From NCBI GenBank assembly GCA_028752905.1, contig JAQNBH010000008.1:1627351-1691350 (forward strand): a DNA stretch of 64,000 nucleotides, read 5' to 3'. The DNA comes from Cladorhizidae sp. MBARI D1340-BT2 (lineage: Eukaryota; Porifera; Demospongiae; Poecilosclerida; Cladorhizidae). Positions within the stretch are counted from its first letter, which is position 1, and the number at the start of each line of letters is the position of its first letter. A program made the translations under genes and the position numbers. This document shows, in pieces, positions 21,167 through 34,269 of this stretch. Below the pieces are notes generated by a model, which was given only the letters and a program-made list of their open reading frames with translations, was not told where the DNA came from and ran no database searches.

Positions 21167-22920
21167 TAACACGCCTCATCCCACTTAATTAGTTACTCTA
21201 TTAACTTAGTGGAATGCACACGCACACGGACATTTTTGTTGTGGAATTTTGCTCACTTTGTCTTGAGATTGCAATGTATGTGTGTCTATAGGACCTTTGT
21301 CTGTCTATATATATGCCCGCTATGCACAGCCGAAGGAAGGTTGGATCCGGACTAAACTTCACCTACAGAGGAATGATGGATTTGGACTGGAAGCTTCCAT
21401 GCAGGCACCACACAGCTTGGCACTTAGCGGTGTCATGCTGTCGGCCATTTTTTCCTAGAATATACCTGCACTTTTTTTTAATGTCGGTAGCACACAAGTA
21501 ATGCGCCATGGCAACATATTACCAATTAGACATCACCTCATTTGCTATATAGCAAGGCTGTTTCTACTCAATTATGCAGTGCTAAAGTGGCGAGAAAAGG
21601 CAGCATTGTCTTCAACTTGAGTTTTTTTTAAATTATTTTATTTTGTTGCTAGTATATACATAAAAGTTTGGGAGAGGGACATAAGGGGGTCACTTTGCAG
21701 TGATTCTCTATATACATAAAAGTTTGGGAGAGGGGGTCACTTTGCAGTGATTCTCATTTGTGCTCTGATAGCCTTTCCTCTACTAGCGTCTCCATGTCTG
21801 CTATTCATGGCTAAACAGAAGGTTGGATCCAGACGAAACTTCACCTAGGGACCTGGACAGATGCCTGGTAATTGTCAGCCCTATTATCTGGGCATGTGAT
21901 AGCTCGCAACAAGCGGTAGACCTCGCCTAATACGAACAGTTTGCTGCTTCTAGCCCTACGCTGTTAGAAGTTGCTGAAATGGCAGAATTTACAGAGGGTT
22001 GTTACGTAACGAAAAAATGGTTTAGGAGAGAAAGATTGGGGGGTCAACAGCTGGGGGGATCATGTCCCCCATTCTCATGCCTCTCTGCATGATTTGAGCC
22101 ACTGCATAGAAGTCCGGATGAGGGTGAACAGGCATCGATAAAAATTGAAGTTAAATTTTCCCTGGACGTGGGAGTTGGTGGATGGGCAAGGTGTGGCGTG
22201 TTCGCTCTGCTGATAACATACTCTTAGACCTAGGAAGGTCGCCATCGTCCGAGTGGCAAGGATCAACTTGCCTCGCACAACTCGAATGGCAGAGTTTAGT
22301 GAAGAGCGAGTGATACAAGATGGTAGGCTGACCTGGCTTTGGGGTGATGGTGCAGTGCTTAGGAGAGATTGTATATAACTTAGCCCTCACTTTCTACCTA
22401 AAGAGACTCCTTTTCCCCCTTCCTCTCTTGGTGTTATGAAACCATTTCTTCCTCCAGAATCATTGTCAACAGTCCACAACAGTTATTTCCCCCGTGAAAT
22501 CTTTCAAGACAATTATATTCACTGTTATAATATGAGCATTCAGGTTTCAGTATAATTTGTAAAATATTGTATATACGTCAATCATATTATGCACTGCTTG
22601 TTGCATGACTATGCTTGTTGCATGACTATTGATTCATAGCTCTTCTACATGTAACAATATTATGTCTAGTCCAGTGCACCTCCTGCAACCCGTTAACACA
22701 ATAGCAAAAAACAAACAGATCATCATGGTTTATTAGTAGGCTACTCCACTGGTGTCGTGCCAATATCCCTTACAAAAATCCTGGGGAGAACACAGGTGGG
22801 TGGGGAGACTAACTGAAATAAAATGACGATGCATGATAAGGTCTGTGCTGACTTGTGTTGCAGCATAAAGGAATGAGAAAGTTAAAGAGGACACTGCTGA
22901 TAATACTTTTCCTTTCTTGT
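21167..22920. other. VPS26 3' flank, intergenic, no gene recognised
   Basis: Contains a dispersed motif twice (AAGGTTGGATCC followed by AAACTTCACCTA, about 21336 and 21820) and a tandem duplication at 21655-21758 (TATACATAAAAGTTTGGGAG). No AATAAA lies close after the VPS26 stop. Confidence 0.45.
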
Positions 22921-22921
22921 G

Positions 22922-24836
22922 TGTGGTTATGGAGTTTCTCCTGTCATCATGGTGAGGTGTGTGGCTAAGGAGTTTCTCCTGTCATCATGGTGAGGTGTGT
23001 GGTTGTGGAGTTTCTCCTGTCATCATGGTGAGGTGTGTGGTGAGTTTCTCCTGTCATCATGGTGACGTGTGTGGTTGTGGAGTTTCTCCTGTCATCATGG
23101 TGAGGTGTGTGGTTAAGGAGTTCCTCCTGTCATCATGGTGAGGTGTGTGGCTAAGGAGTTTCTCCTGTCATCATGGTGAGGTGTGTGGCTAAGGAGTTTC
23201 TCCTGTCATCATGGTGAGGTGTGTGGTTAAGGAGTTTCTCCTGTCATCATGGTGAGGTGTGTGGCTAAGGAGTTTCTCCTGTCATCATGGTGAGGTGTGT
23301 GGATGTGGAGTTTCTCCTGTCATCATGGTGAGGTGTGTGGTTGTGGAGTTTCTCCTGTCATCATGGTGAGGTGTGTGGTTAAGGAGTTTCTCCTGTCATC
23401 ATGGTGAGGTGTGTGGCTAAGGCTGTCATCATGGTGAGGTGTGTGGTTAAGGAGTTTCTCCTGTCATCATGGTGAGGTGTGTGGTTGTGGAGTTTCCCCT
23501 GTCATCATGGTGAGGTGTGTGGTTAAGGAGTTTCTCCTGTCATCATGGTGAGGTGTGTGGTTGTAGAGTTTCTCCTGTCATCATGGTGAGGTGTGTGGCT
23601 AAGGAGTTTCTCCTGTCATCATGGTGAGGTGTGTGGCTAAGGAGTTTCTCCTGTCATCATGGTGAGGTGTGTGGCTATGGAGTTTCTCCTGTCATCATGG
23701 TGATGTGTGTGATTATGGAGTTTCTCCTGTCATCATGGTGAGGTGTGTGGCTAAGGAGTTTCTCCTGTCATCATGGTGAGGTGTGTGGTTGTGGAGTTTC
23801 TCCTGTCGTCATGGTGAGGTGTGTTGTGGAGTTTCTCCTGTCGTCATAGTGAAGTGTGTGGCTAAGGAGTTTCTCCTGTCATCGTGGTGAGGTGTGTGGT
23901 TGTGGAGTTTCTCCTGTCATCATGGTGAGGTGTGTGGCTAAGGAGGAGTTTCTCCTGTCATCATGGTGAGGTGTGTGGTTAAGGAGTTTCCCTGTCATCA
24001 TGGTGAGGTGTGTGGTTGTAGAGTTTCTCCTGTCATCATGGTGAGGTGTGTGGCTAAGGAGTTTCCCCTGTCATCATGGTGAGGTGTGTGGTTAAGGAGT
24101 TTCCCCTGTCATCATGGTGAGGTGTGTGGCTAAGGCTGTCATCATGGTGAGGTGTGTGGCTAAGGAGTTTCTCCTGTCATCATGGTGAGGTGTGTGGCTA
24201 TGGAGTTTCTCCTGTCATCATGGTGAGGTGTGTGGCTAAGGAGTTTCTCCTGTCATCATGGTGAGGTGTGTGGTTGTGGAGTTTCTCCTGTCATCATGGT
24301 GAGGTGTGTGGTTAAGGAGTTTCCCCTGTCATCATGGTGAGGTGTGTGGTTAAGGAGTTTCTCCTGTCATCATGGTGAGGTGTGTGGTTGTGGAGTTTCT
24401 CCTGTCATCATGGTGAGGTGTGTGGTTAAGGAGTTCCTCCTGTCATCATGGTGAGGTGTGTGGTTATTGAGTTTCTCCTGTCATCATGGTGAGGTGTGTG
24501 GCTATGGAGTTTCTCCTGTCATCATGGTGAGGTGTGTGGATAAGGAGTTTCTCCTGTCATCATGGTGAGGTGTGTGGTTGTAGAGTTTCTCCTGTCATCA
24601 TGGTGAGGTGTGTGGCTAAGGAGTTTCTCCTGTCATCATGGTGAGGTGTGTGGTTGTGGAGTTTCTCCTGTCATCATGGTGAGGTGTGTGGTTGTGGAGT
24701 TTCTCCTGTCATCATGGTGAGGTGTGTGGCTAAGGAGTTTCTCCTGTCGTCATGGTGAGGTGTGTGGTTACGGAGTTTCTCCTGTCATCATGGTGAGGTG
24801 TGTGGTTGTGGAGTTTCTCCTGTCGTCATGGTGAGG
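22922..24836 (+). repeat. 38-bp intergenic minisatellite
   Basis: About 50 units of GTTTCTCCTGTCATCATGGT plus GAGGTGTGTGG and a variable TTGTGGA/CTAAGGA/TTAAGGA segment. The variable triplet creates distinguishable unit types in irregular order. Confidence 0.95.
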
Positions 24837-25769
24837 AAAGATGCAAGTTAATAGAACAAAACAGTTCGTTTAAGAACCAATGAATATTGTTATTATATAT
24901 GAATACGTTATTACAAGATTATTTATCACACCACCAAGTAAAATGAATGCATCAACACATATTTCAGTTGTGCCAGGGGCAAAATGGCCTGATAAGCAAC
25001 ACCAGATGTTTACATGAGAAACAGGAGACTCACACATGTGCACCTTACTGACCAGATATGGAGCTGGGGGTATGATATGTATACTCGCTTATAAATCACG
25101 AGGAATGACATTGGTATGTGGGTATCACGACACCAGGAACCGGAAAACTGGTGTTCACATGTCGAGTCACCACACCAGAACCGGAAAACTGGTGTTATGT
25201 CGAACCAATCACAGTTTTAAGAATCTACAAAATATAGACACACTCTTGCCTCCTTCCATTTCATAAATAGTCGATCCAATGCAGCTGCTGCTGTTGCTGT
25301 TGTTTATAATAAATAGCTGGAGAAGAGGAACACAGGGATTCAGTAGCAAGGGAGAAGTGAGGGAGAGATTTAGGTTGGGGATGATGTCAGCAGCACTCTT
25401 GATGGATAAGACGAGCTCTGGTCAATATAGATGTGGGATGATGGTATTGTGCACTTGCACTGGGGAGCTTGCTGGTGGTGTATAGAGGAAGATCATTGGA
25501 TTAATTGAGTGGGTGGCAGAATGAAAGCCGAGGGTGGCGGGGGAGTTATGGTTGGAATCGACAAGGAAATGTTCAATTGGTGAGTGAGGAAGAAATAGCT
25601 GGTGTTTGCTCCACCTAGGTCCCTCACCTTTGGCATAAGCGACAAGAGTTGAGATGTCATGATCAGAGATGTGAGATGACAGCACAAATATGTGAGATGT
25701 TTGAAAGAATGAGAAAATAATTATAGGCAGACATTATTTTTAAAGGTGGACCACAACCATAAACTAGTA
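24837..25769. other. Intergenic stretch with a duplicated small hairpin
   Basis: No gene recognised. At 25130-25200 the segment CACCAG-GAACCGGAAAA-CTGGTG, an inverted repeat able to form a hairpin, occurs twice about 46 bp apart. Confidence 0.4.
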
Positions 25770-26095
25770 AGTGTAAAAAACCCTTGTGGTTATCACTTTA
25801 TAGCTCCATAGATTCTGCAAACTTCATGTTATGGACTTTATATATATATAGCTCAAAAGATGGTCTTTCTGTGTGCTCTCCTTTGATACAAAAACATTTT
25901 TAATACGTATAACTATAGTAATACCCAAGTTTCTGGATCTAAAGTTGGGGTACCTCAAAACCAGAGTACCTGATTTCTCGGCATAAATAATATGTCCAGA
26001 TTACTAAGTACGAGACAGCAACAATGGCTAGAGGAAGCCCTACCGTTACATTAGGCGCAAAGTGGTCAAGCGCCCGTTGGAAAATGAATTTTGTT
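25770..26095 (+). mobile_element. Partial copy of the foldback element
   Basis: 25780-25920 matches the left arm of the element at 8002 (CTTTATAGCTCCATAGATTC, AACTTCATGTTATGGACTT), and 26050-26090 matches its inner palindrome (GGTCAAGCGCCCG, GGAAAATGAATTT). The far arm is not seen. Confidence 0.55.
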
Positions 26096-27490
26096 AAAAT
26101 TCCTCATCATTTGGCAGTCTTTGAGAGGTACGTTAGTCGACATTTGACAAGAGTGAGGTGAAGTTGTTTGCTTGCACTCACTGTGTTGCAATGATGGAAA
26201 GCTAGAGTGTGTTGTTGAATAGAATTGCTAAATCACCTGAACCTTCTCCATCGTGGGCGACTCCCATGCCTTTTTCTATACATCACTTGCTCTTTTTTCT
26301 CTCCTTTCAATATGGTTATCTTCGTTCTGCTCGCTTTGACTTCTCTCTCTCTCCTTTTCTGAAGTCTATTTTCTTGACTACCTCTATGGTTTTAGTATGC
26401 ACATGCGCGCAAGAATCGCTAAATCTGTGGACAGCAAAGATGCTGAAGCAGCCAGCGTTGTAGTTTTTCATCGGATTCTATGGTCGAAGCCCTGAACAAT
26501 GCAGCTGAATGCAGCTGTGTTTTGCTATAGCTTTCTCGTAGCACGCTGTATTTGAAAACCACAACAAAGTCTGTTGCGTAAGCCAACCCAAGTTGTGGAG
26601 GACAGGGTTTCCTTCTTCCTAGTGCATCTAGAAATGAGGTTTGTAGCTATAGCTTTCTCACAACTATCTCAAGCGCTCCATTGTATAGAGTGTGTCGCTC
26701 TTGTACAAACATGGACAGATGGAGTGCAGAAGCTTTACCAGAGCCTGAGGAAGTTTCTGATATGATGCCAAGCGCTAGCTGGAAGACAATAATAAATAAA
26801 CTACAGGTTTTGAACAAGAATAATTTTCAATGTGTAGCTTGCTAGATAGAGCTAAAGTATGATAGTAAGGGATTCATGAACTGTCTCAGAGACATGGCTA
26901 GAAATAGTCGAGGTTTTTCTGCTGATTCAGCTGGTTATTCCAGATTTATTGTCCAAACCCTCCTGCATGTATGTGTTTTCTCTCTCTTCTCAAGTGTAAT
27001 ACATTAGGATTATTAAAGACACAAAGATTGGTAATTAAAGGTAACATTATTTAAACTCTCTCTCTCGCACACACACACACACACACATGCATGCACACAT
27101 TTCTCCTCGTCAGCCAGTGAAGGATGCAGGCATCATTTACAGTATGATAAAGCCAAACTGAACATTCATGGCCTACTACTGAGTCAGCACAGTGTATGCA
27201 CAGAGACCTGCTTGTTATTTTGGGAAGGATTCTCTGTCAAATGTCATTTACACAATATAAAATCTACTACATAGGTATTAATTTCAGATAGCTATTTTCA
27301 GATTTCAGTACAGAGCATATTCATAACTGGCTTCCAGACTTAACCCACTGGGTATTGATGAGTCCACTTTAGTCAATGGAATAGAGGGACCGACCTTCAT
27401 CTTGGAGCTAGTCAGACCTGACTGAACTCACCTTGATTGTGATACCCTTAGCTTTTTGTTACATCTCTGTACTCGCCACACACACACTTC
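26096..27490. other. Intergenic stretch, no gene recognised
   Basis: Short open frames only. A (CT)n(CA)n microsatellite lies at about 27055-27098. Confidence 0.4.
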
Positions 27491-28262
27491 TTAAAAAATT
27501 TGTCTTTTTTGTTCCTCTTCTTCTCGCACTTCCTCGTTCTCTTTCCTCCTCTTCTCTAAATCTTCCAAGCACTCTGTACTAGTCAATACGCTAGTTGTTC
27601 GTGTTCGAACTTGCTTGGTCTCAAATGAGTCCAATGGTTCCAAGTCCTTACTGATGACTGAGGAAGAGTGTGATAGCCCAGACTCACTGGATAGCAAAGA
27701 TGATGAGAAGTTTGGTTGGACCCGAGACAGTTGTGCTGTGTTCAGACAGCTCGAGAGCAAAGGGTTGGGCTGGGAAGTGGTTACTTGCAAATCTATCAGC
27801 ACAAGAGATGTCTTGGTCACTGGAGACTGCTGTGACAAGCTGGGCTGATGAAATATCGTCGAGTTTGATTGGGAGAATGGGGTCATCTGCAATTCTGTGA
27901 GAGGAAGGAGATAGTCTGGTTATTCTAAGGAGGACGACACCACATCACCCTGTAGAGTCTGGATTCTTGGACTCTGATGCAATGGGCTGGTAAAAAGCTT
28001 GTGTTGGGATGGTAGAGAGTGAAAACTGTTGTAGTCATGGTGAATTTGGGTAGAATGTCCGTATTCAATCCAAATACTCGTCATAGTAATCATCTTCTTT
28101 ATAAAGCTTCTGAAATAGAGTTTCTTGGTCTGCTGAGAAACTAAAACTCTCTTCAATTCCAGCCTTACAAAATCCAGAAGTGATTATTCTCTGAGCTGGA
28201 GCCCTTAGCCAAGCCTTTGAAAATTGCTCGATAAATTTAAACTTTGTCACACATCTCCACAA
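27491..28262 (-). pseudogene. Unclassified coding remnant, weakly pogo/Tigger transposase-like
   Basis: Three overlapping minus-strand frames. The 5' one (28262-28065) includes FIEQFSKAWLRAP, RIITSGFCKAGIEE and an acidic end LYKEDDYYDEYLD. The pattern 'AW ... I ... FCKAGI' resembles the segment ending many pogo/Tigger DDE transposases, followed by an acidic tail. The later frames (to 27491) are Ser/Thr-rich and end in a Glu/Lys/Arg stretch. Family resemblance is from memory and weak; it could be an unrelated gene fragment. Confidence 0.3.
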
Positions 28263-28479
28263 TGAACTTCAATAAAAACTCGCGAAAAGTATCGGCAAAA
28301 CCAAAAAAGAGAACAAACCGTAGAAATACTAAAGGAAGCAACACCATAGCAACCACACCACCAAACCTGCACTCAGAAAAGCAACGATTAGAGAGTAGCT
28401 GCGAGCATTAGCTTATGGCTATTTGTTATTATATAAAATAAAATAAAGCACACGTCCGCTTATGTTCCGCTTACAATAG

Positions 28480-30700
28480 ATGTGAGCGAACTAGTGCTAG
28501 ATAGAGCTCTCTGTTAGCAGTTATGGAGTTGCAGTTGAAGGTTCTTCTAATCATGCCAAGAGATCTATAGGCTTTTGCGATAATCTGCTGGTAGTGCTTT
28601 GACCAAGTGAGGTTACTGGACATAATTACCCCAAGATCCTTATAATGATCAGAAGAAGAAATGGTGGAGTTATTTATACTATAGGTGGGTAGGGTGGAAA
28701 AGGTTTAGAAAGAAAACGGACATGTACACACTTACCTTCATTAAAAGGCATATTCCAGATTTTGGCCCAGACACTAATAGCATTTAGGTGATTCTGGAGA
28801 TTGAGTATGTCAGAGGGAGAAGTTATGCCCTTTAAAGTTTTGGTATCATCAGCGAAAAGTGGGAGGATAAGACAGAGAGAGGCAGATAGTTGAAAATAAA
28901 AGAGGTCAGAGTATGCTACCCTGGGGAACCCCAGAGAGAATTGGAAGTAGACCTGACTGATGACCGTTGATGGAGACACATTGTTGTCTATTTGACAAGT
29001 AGGCTTGGAACCACATCCAGTGGTTACCAGTAATGCCAGAAGACCACAGTTTTAGTAACAGCTCAGGGTGAGAAACTTTATCGAACTTTTTAAGGTCGAG
29101 ATATATGGTCAGTAAAAGCGTGGTTGCGGTGTGAACTATAGATGGAATCCAAAAAGATTAGGAGTTGCTGGATTGAGGAGCGGTTTCTGAGAAAACCAAA
29201 TTGATGTTTTGAAATAACTGTTTGTTAATGATGAAATCATTGATCTTGTTGTATATGATACGCTCAAGGATCTTGGATGTACAGCTCAATATAGAAATAG
29301 GTCTATAGTTACTGATAGAAGCCTTATCACCAGATTTGAAGATTGGAGTGATGTAGTGCTTCCATCCTGTGGGATATTTTTTTGAGTAAGGCACTTGGTG
29401 AATAGGTGATGAAGTGGGCTACAGATGGCGGTGGAACAATACTTGAGAAAGATAGCCATCAGGACCAGAAGATTTAGAAGTATCAAGGGAACAGAGAACT
29501 CTGATTCTGATATTTCATGGTCATTTAGTGTTGAACTTGATGTAGATAGTGATGAGGTGGGAGGTAATACAAAGGAGGTGACTGAGAAAACTGAATGAAA
29601 GTAGTTATTGAATTGGGAAGCCTTCTTACTACCCGTAGAGGCGTCTAAATACACAGTGGGCAGGAAAGTTGGTTGTTTTGAAAGTGATTTGATGTATATA
29701 GGTGTAGACTCACTGTGTGCAAATGTACAAATTAGATTTGACTCAAAATCTGATTTGGCAATAGCCATTTTGTCTTGTAGGAGAGATTCTGCATGTGTAA
29801 GTTTGAAGCTATTTGAAGTGGAGGGATTTTTCTGGTGAATTTTACGTAGGGTGTGTATACAATTTAAATCATGTCTGATATCAGGGGTGAACCATTTGGG
29901 AGCTTGGGAAGATTTGATCTTGACTTTGGGTATGAAGAGCTGTGCTGAGTCTATAAAGATTTGTTTGAGATACTCTAGGAGGTAGGAAGAAAGACCGGTC
30001 CAGTTTGCCTTGGAATAATGGAGTATATATTGGGGCTGGCTATTTCTTTTAGGAGGAGCGGAAGAGAACATGATTTTGAAGTGATCTGAGGTAAGTCCAC
30101 TGATTTGCGAGCTGTCAATTGAGAGATCACAGATAAAGGTCACTGTCATTACTGAGAATAAGGTCTAGAATATTACCCCTATAGTGAGTAGGGTGGGTAA
30201 GGAACTGGGATAGGTTGTGTCTGAATACAATGTCGCAGAATAGGTTGGGGTAAGAATTTAGGCCTGAAAGTTGATCCCAACCTATGTCTGGGAAATTGAA
30301 GTCACCTAGGAGGATGATCTTGGCATCGAGTGATAGAAGGTGAATTAGAAAGTTAAATAGGTTACTGTAATAGCATTTGGAGGGCAGTAGATAAGTGAAA
30401 GGATGAGAGGAGTTTTGAGTTCAAGTTTGACAGCGACTACTTCTAAGTTTGGAGGTGAGGTGGTAGGGATAGAGCTATGGGTCGCTAACATCACACCACC
30501 ACCTCGCAACGATTTATCAGTACGAAAAATACTGTATCCAGCTTGGAGTATTTCTTTGTCTAGAATGAAGTCAGAGAGCCATGTTTCTGTTATGGCAATA
30601 ATGCTGAAGGATGATGTGTAAACAAAGGCTTGAAATTTAAAAGTTTAATGGTAAGGCTACATGTATTCCAAAGACAGCAGATGTTTTTAGATGTCCTGGG
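28480..30700 (-). mobile_element. Jockey/CR1-like non-LTR retrotransposon, broken
   Basis: Minus-strand element. The 5' part (30620-30150) carries the end of an APE-type endonuclease: ILLGDFNFPDIGWD-like, then a GNILDLILSN-like motif. The centre (30149-29286) is a linker with WFTPDIRHDLN. The RT follows: FKSGDKASISNYRPISILS (29394-29158), a SGVPQGSILGPLLF-like block near 28960, and LFADDTKTLKG near 28850. The last two motifs need frame changes to read, so the element is inactive. Family assignment is by motif order. Confidence 0.85.
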
Positions 30701-30702
30701 CA

Positions 30703-33170
30703 GCGAAGGCGGAAAAGTGGGATGGGAAGGTGACATGTGGATGAGTTGAATGAATGGGCAGGTGGAAGTAGGCAGAGGAAGAATGGTGTGGGAGCTCCTA
30801 GTGAGACCTAGTATGGAATATGCAGCGATGGTGGATTGGAGGATGTATCAGCACAGATGAGAGTAAGTATGATCTTGCCTGCGGCAAGAACCAATAGACA
30901 CTCATAAGCACTGTTTCAATCCCTTCAACAAACCTCAATGCAAACTTCTGTATTCGTCCTTATTTCTAACATCTTTTTGAGGTGAAAATCCCAAATGGTA
31001 CAAGCGTACTTAAGATGGGAACATGCTATCTACCGCAGTGTAAAGCCCTAGGAGAGAGTTTGATAGCGAGTGAGTGTAGAATTTACAGTAAATCATTCCA
31101 ATCCTCCTCCTGCTTTTATTGCTATGTGAGAGGACCATGAGAGGTAGTTGGGCAGAGTGTGTGCAGATATTTGTAATCCTCAACTTGGATGAGCATCTCT
31201 CCCTCAATAACAAGAGGAACAACTGGAACGCATGGGCTGGCCTTTCTGGAGAACATATGTAGCAACATTCACTGGTGCTCAGTGCAAGGAAATTGGTTCT
31301 GGTCCATGCACAGATGCATTGACATCATTTTGAACAACATGAAATCTCTAGGTGACTATCACTTGCTATAATGCTATATCATCAGCATAGACAATAACTT
31401 ATCCATTGACACAGTCGACGTCATTAATATATATGAAGAACAGTAGTGGTCCCAATACAGAGCCCTGAGGAATGTTACGGTAAGAGTTGGGGAACAGGCC
31501 GCATTAAAAACTGTTCCAGTGGACCCAATTTATGATGTGCCGATCCAGATTCAATATAAGGAGTTGGTTGAGCACGGGAGTGTGGAACGGCTTGGCTTAG
31601 ATGGAAAAAGATCAATCAGATATCATGACCTTTATCTAAAGATTGAGAGCATGCATTCATAAATGACAGCAGTGCAGAAGTGGTAGACTTACCAGGGGAG
31701 ATTACCAGGGGAGATCCCATTGGCATTGAGAAGTGGGTGAATATTTCTGGAGTTCCTCTGAGATGAGTCTATGAACGATCTTCTCTAGGAGCTTGCTTAA
31801 AACCTATAAAATTGATATAGGTCTGTAGTTAGTACTGTAGGATTTATTTTGCTCCCTCTTTTGGCTTTTCTACAGTCAAGAGCTGTGATTAGGTCATAAC
31901 CCTGATCCTCTGTGCAGAGTAATTCAGACAGGCAGGTATGAAGATCGGTCTGACAGGGTGGATTTTCAGGAGCCATTAAAGTTGGGGAATGATTGAAGTT
32001 ATTGTGAAAGTGCTTATAAGTAACTGGGTCTTGTCTTCATCTGAGGAGAAGAGCACATCATTGCAAGTGAAGGTGTGGTTGACTCACATTTGGACAGTGA
32101 TGATTCAATCAATTTCTGGAATGTTTTATAGTGTCAGCAGAATGCAGTCTTGAGAGATATGCTGTTTTTGAAATTCTGATGGCAGAAAGCAGTATTCCTG
32201 ACAAGTTTGTTTTCCAGAGAGCTTGTAAGCGGTGAACAAGATGTTTCTTAAGGATATCATTGTTTATCCAGGGTAAGCTTCAATGAGATGTCAATATCTT
32301 CCTTGGGATACACTTCTCTAAACATCCATGAGATATGAGGTGGAGGAAGCTGGAGGAGAGCAGGGATGAGATGAATGTTTTGTTTGGCAAGAGAGGAACA
32401 GAGCAGATTGGTGTAAAATAGAGGACGGAGGAATCGGATGGTGGGAAGAATATGAGATCTTGAGGAGGAAATATGAGCTAAACAATGAGGTTGGATCAGT
32501 ACACAAGTGGAAGGGGAAAATGAAGGTGAGAAATGAGGATTGGGAGGAGGAAGTAAATGGCAAGAGTACGCTGAAGTTTTATAAATTGGCAAAGAATGGT
32601 GCAGGGGTGGAGAGGTATGTGAGGTCCATGCATGGTCAGGAATGCGCGAGGTTGTAATTTAGACTGAGGCCTGTGTCAGCTGGGATGTTAGAGGATAAGA
32701 AGAGATGTGGAATAATTAGGTGTATCATGTGTGATGGTGGAGCAGTGAAGGATGTAGGACATTTCTTGGTGATGTGCTTGGTTGAGAAGATCGGCTGGAA
32801 CTGGTGGATGAATGCTGCACAAAATTGCAGGTGGCTGGACAATGGCTGGATGAATCTAGAAGAGTGGGAAAGGATGCTAAGTGGCATAGCTGTCAGGGAA
32901 ATGTATGGAAGGAGTAAGAGATGCAGTGGAAGGAGGTGGGCAAGTGTGTTATGTATTGGGTAGGGGGAAGGGAACTGTTGCTGATTGAAATGATCTTTGG
33001 TTTCCCCCCCCCCCCAAGAGCCGGACCCTCTTAGTTGTTAGTATTATGGTTAACTGTTGACAATTATATTGTTATCATTACTGTTTATATAGTCACACAT
33101 TGTGGTGTAGTATATGTGGTAGTCATAATTGGCGCTATCTAAGCCAAGTAGTTTTTCTTTTAATTAAAAT
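30703..33170 (+). mobile_element. Non-LTR retrotransposon family 1 (copy D), split by an insertion
   Basis: 30703-30868 matches 3078-3264 of copy B (GAATGGGCAGGTGGAAGTAG). The match resumes at about 32326 (GGTGGAGGAAGCTGGAGGAG), equal to 3318 in copy B, and runs to the AT-rich 3' tail near 33170. About 50 bases are missing at the insertion point. Confidence 0.82.
30869..32325 (-). mobile_element. Second jockey/CR1-like element nested in family 1
   Basis: Minus-strand RT remnant with NYRPISIL (about 31835), LLEKIVHRLISEELQ, a VPHSRAQPT-like stretch, a GSVLGPLLFFIYINDV-like block near 31450 and a YADDIA-like motif near 31390. Many stops. Sequence differs from the element at 28480-30700, so it is another family or an old copy. 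Confidence 0.75.
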
Positions 33171-33580
33171 AACACTTAAGACTTTAGCTTGCTTGTTTAT
33201 ACAAACAAGAATCACAAGTACTTGAGTTTCTCACAGCAGCTCAAGCAAAAGATCAGCTACTGATTCACCAGTTCCGCATCCTCCCCCCCCCCCCCTCCCC
33301 CCGCACCACACCAAAGCAAAGAAGAACAGTCACTCGGCACACCGCAACCTTACCCTTTAAGTTTAGACAAATGCAAATGTATGTAGCTTCAACCAGTAAA
33401 GATTGAGATAGGCAAGTGAGATGAGGTGAAACGATCGCAATATTTTATTCCAGTGAATTATGCTTTCCCTCCTATTATGCTGCACTTGGAATTCTGCCCT
33501 TTTATACTCCACACACATGCACATCCACACACATGCACATCATGCAAGTAATATTTTTTCACAGTAACCGTAAATAATTA
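33171..33580. other. Short intergenic stretch, nothing recognised
   Basis: Contains a C-rich run (about 33283-33302) and repeated CACACATGCACAT near 33515. No coding signal. Confidence 0.4.
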
Positions 33581-33775
33581 ATGCTTCCAATGAACAGTTT
33601 TGTTTTGATATTGAAGGAAGCATTAAGCCAAGAAAATACTCTCGCGCAACTGCTGAGGAAGGTTGCAGAAGTAGAGCTTTTGGGGAAGCTGATAACTGGT
33701 TTGGATAGTCGTGCGGGTTTTTCTTCCACCAGTTCATGGATCTCTGCCGACATATTATCTGCATCTGCTCTGGCT
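33581..33775 (-). pseudogene. hAT-type transposase C-terminal (dimerisation) remnant
   Basis: Frame 33764-33540 reads NWWKKNPHDYPNQLSASPK, then ALLLQPSSAVAREYFLGLML and NCSLEALIIY. The order 'WW...P...A...LL.QPSSA.AER.FS.L...S...Q..SLE' is typical of hAT-related dimerisation domains. The expected RVFS is seen in the overlapping frame as ARVFSW, implying a frameshift. No upstream transposase domain was found. Confidence 0.5.
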
Positions 33776-34269
33776 CTATAGGCTGGTATATAAGTCTTAG
33801 TGCATGTCATAGATTGCAGGAATGGAAGTCAGCACGTTGGAAGTAGAAAACATTCTGGCTGCTCTAAAAGTTTAAGGGAGAGATGTAGTCATTAGCAAAT
33901 ATGTTTTGAGAATATTTATTCACACACTTCCTTATCCACTGCTTAGAATCTTCAAAAATGCTGGGTCTGGAGGGACCGTCGCATCCCATGCAGTGTAGCA
34001 TAAAAATAAATAAAAATAATGACAGTAAATGAAGTAAGATGACTTGTGCTGCAATGAACACTGTGACACACATAATTATGATAAATATTAAGTTAATGTT
34101 CTATGTTCTGTTGCATTGCTTGATTATTGGTGGAGTGTGGTGGGGCATCAGTCTCTGGCAATACTTCATTATGCACTGGGAAATACACTCATACCACTAC
34201 CATCATCTGACCCTCCACCTCCTTCCCCTCAGTGCCCACCATCTCAAACATATTTCAGCTCCCTCCATC

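Noticed and set aside
28262..28408. Small basic plus-strand frame of 48 aa
   Set aside because: Lys/Arg/Asn-rich and short, with no family resemblance or context; not reported as a gene.
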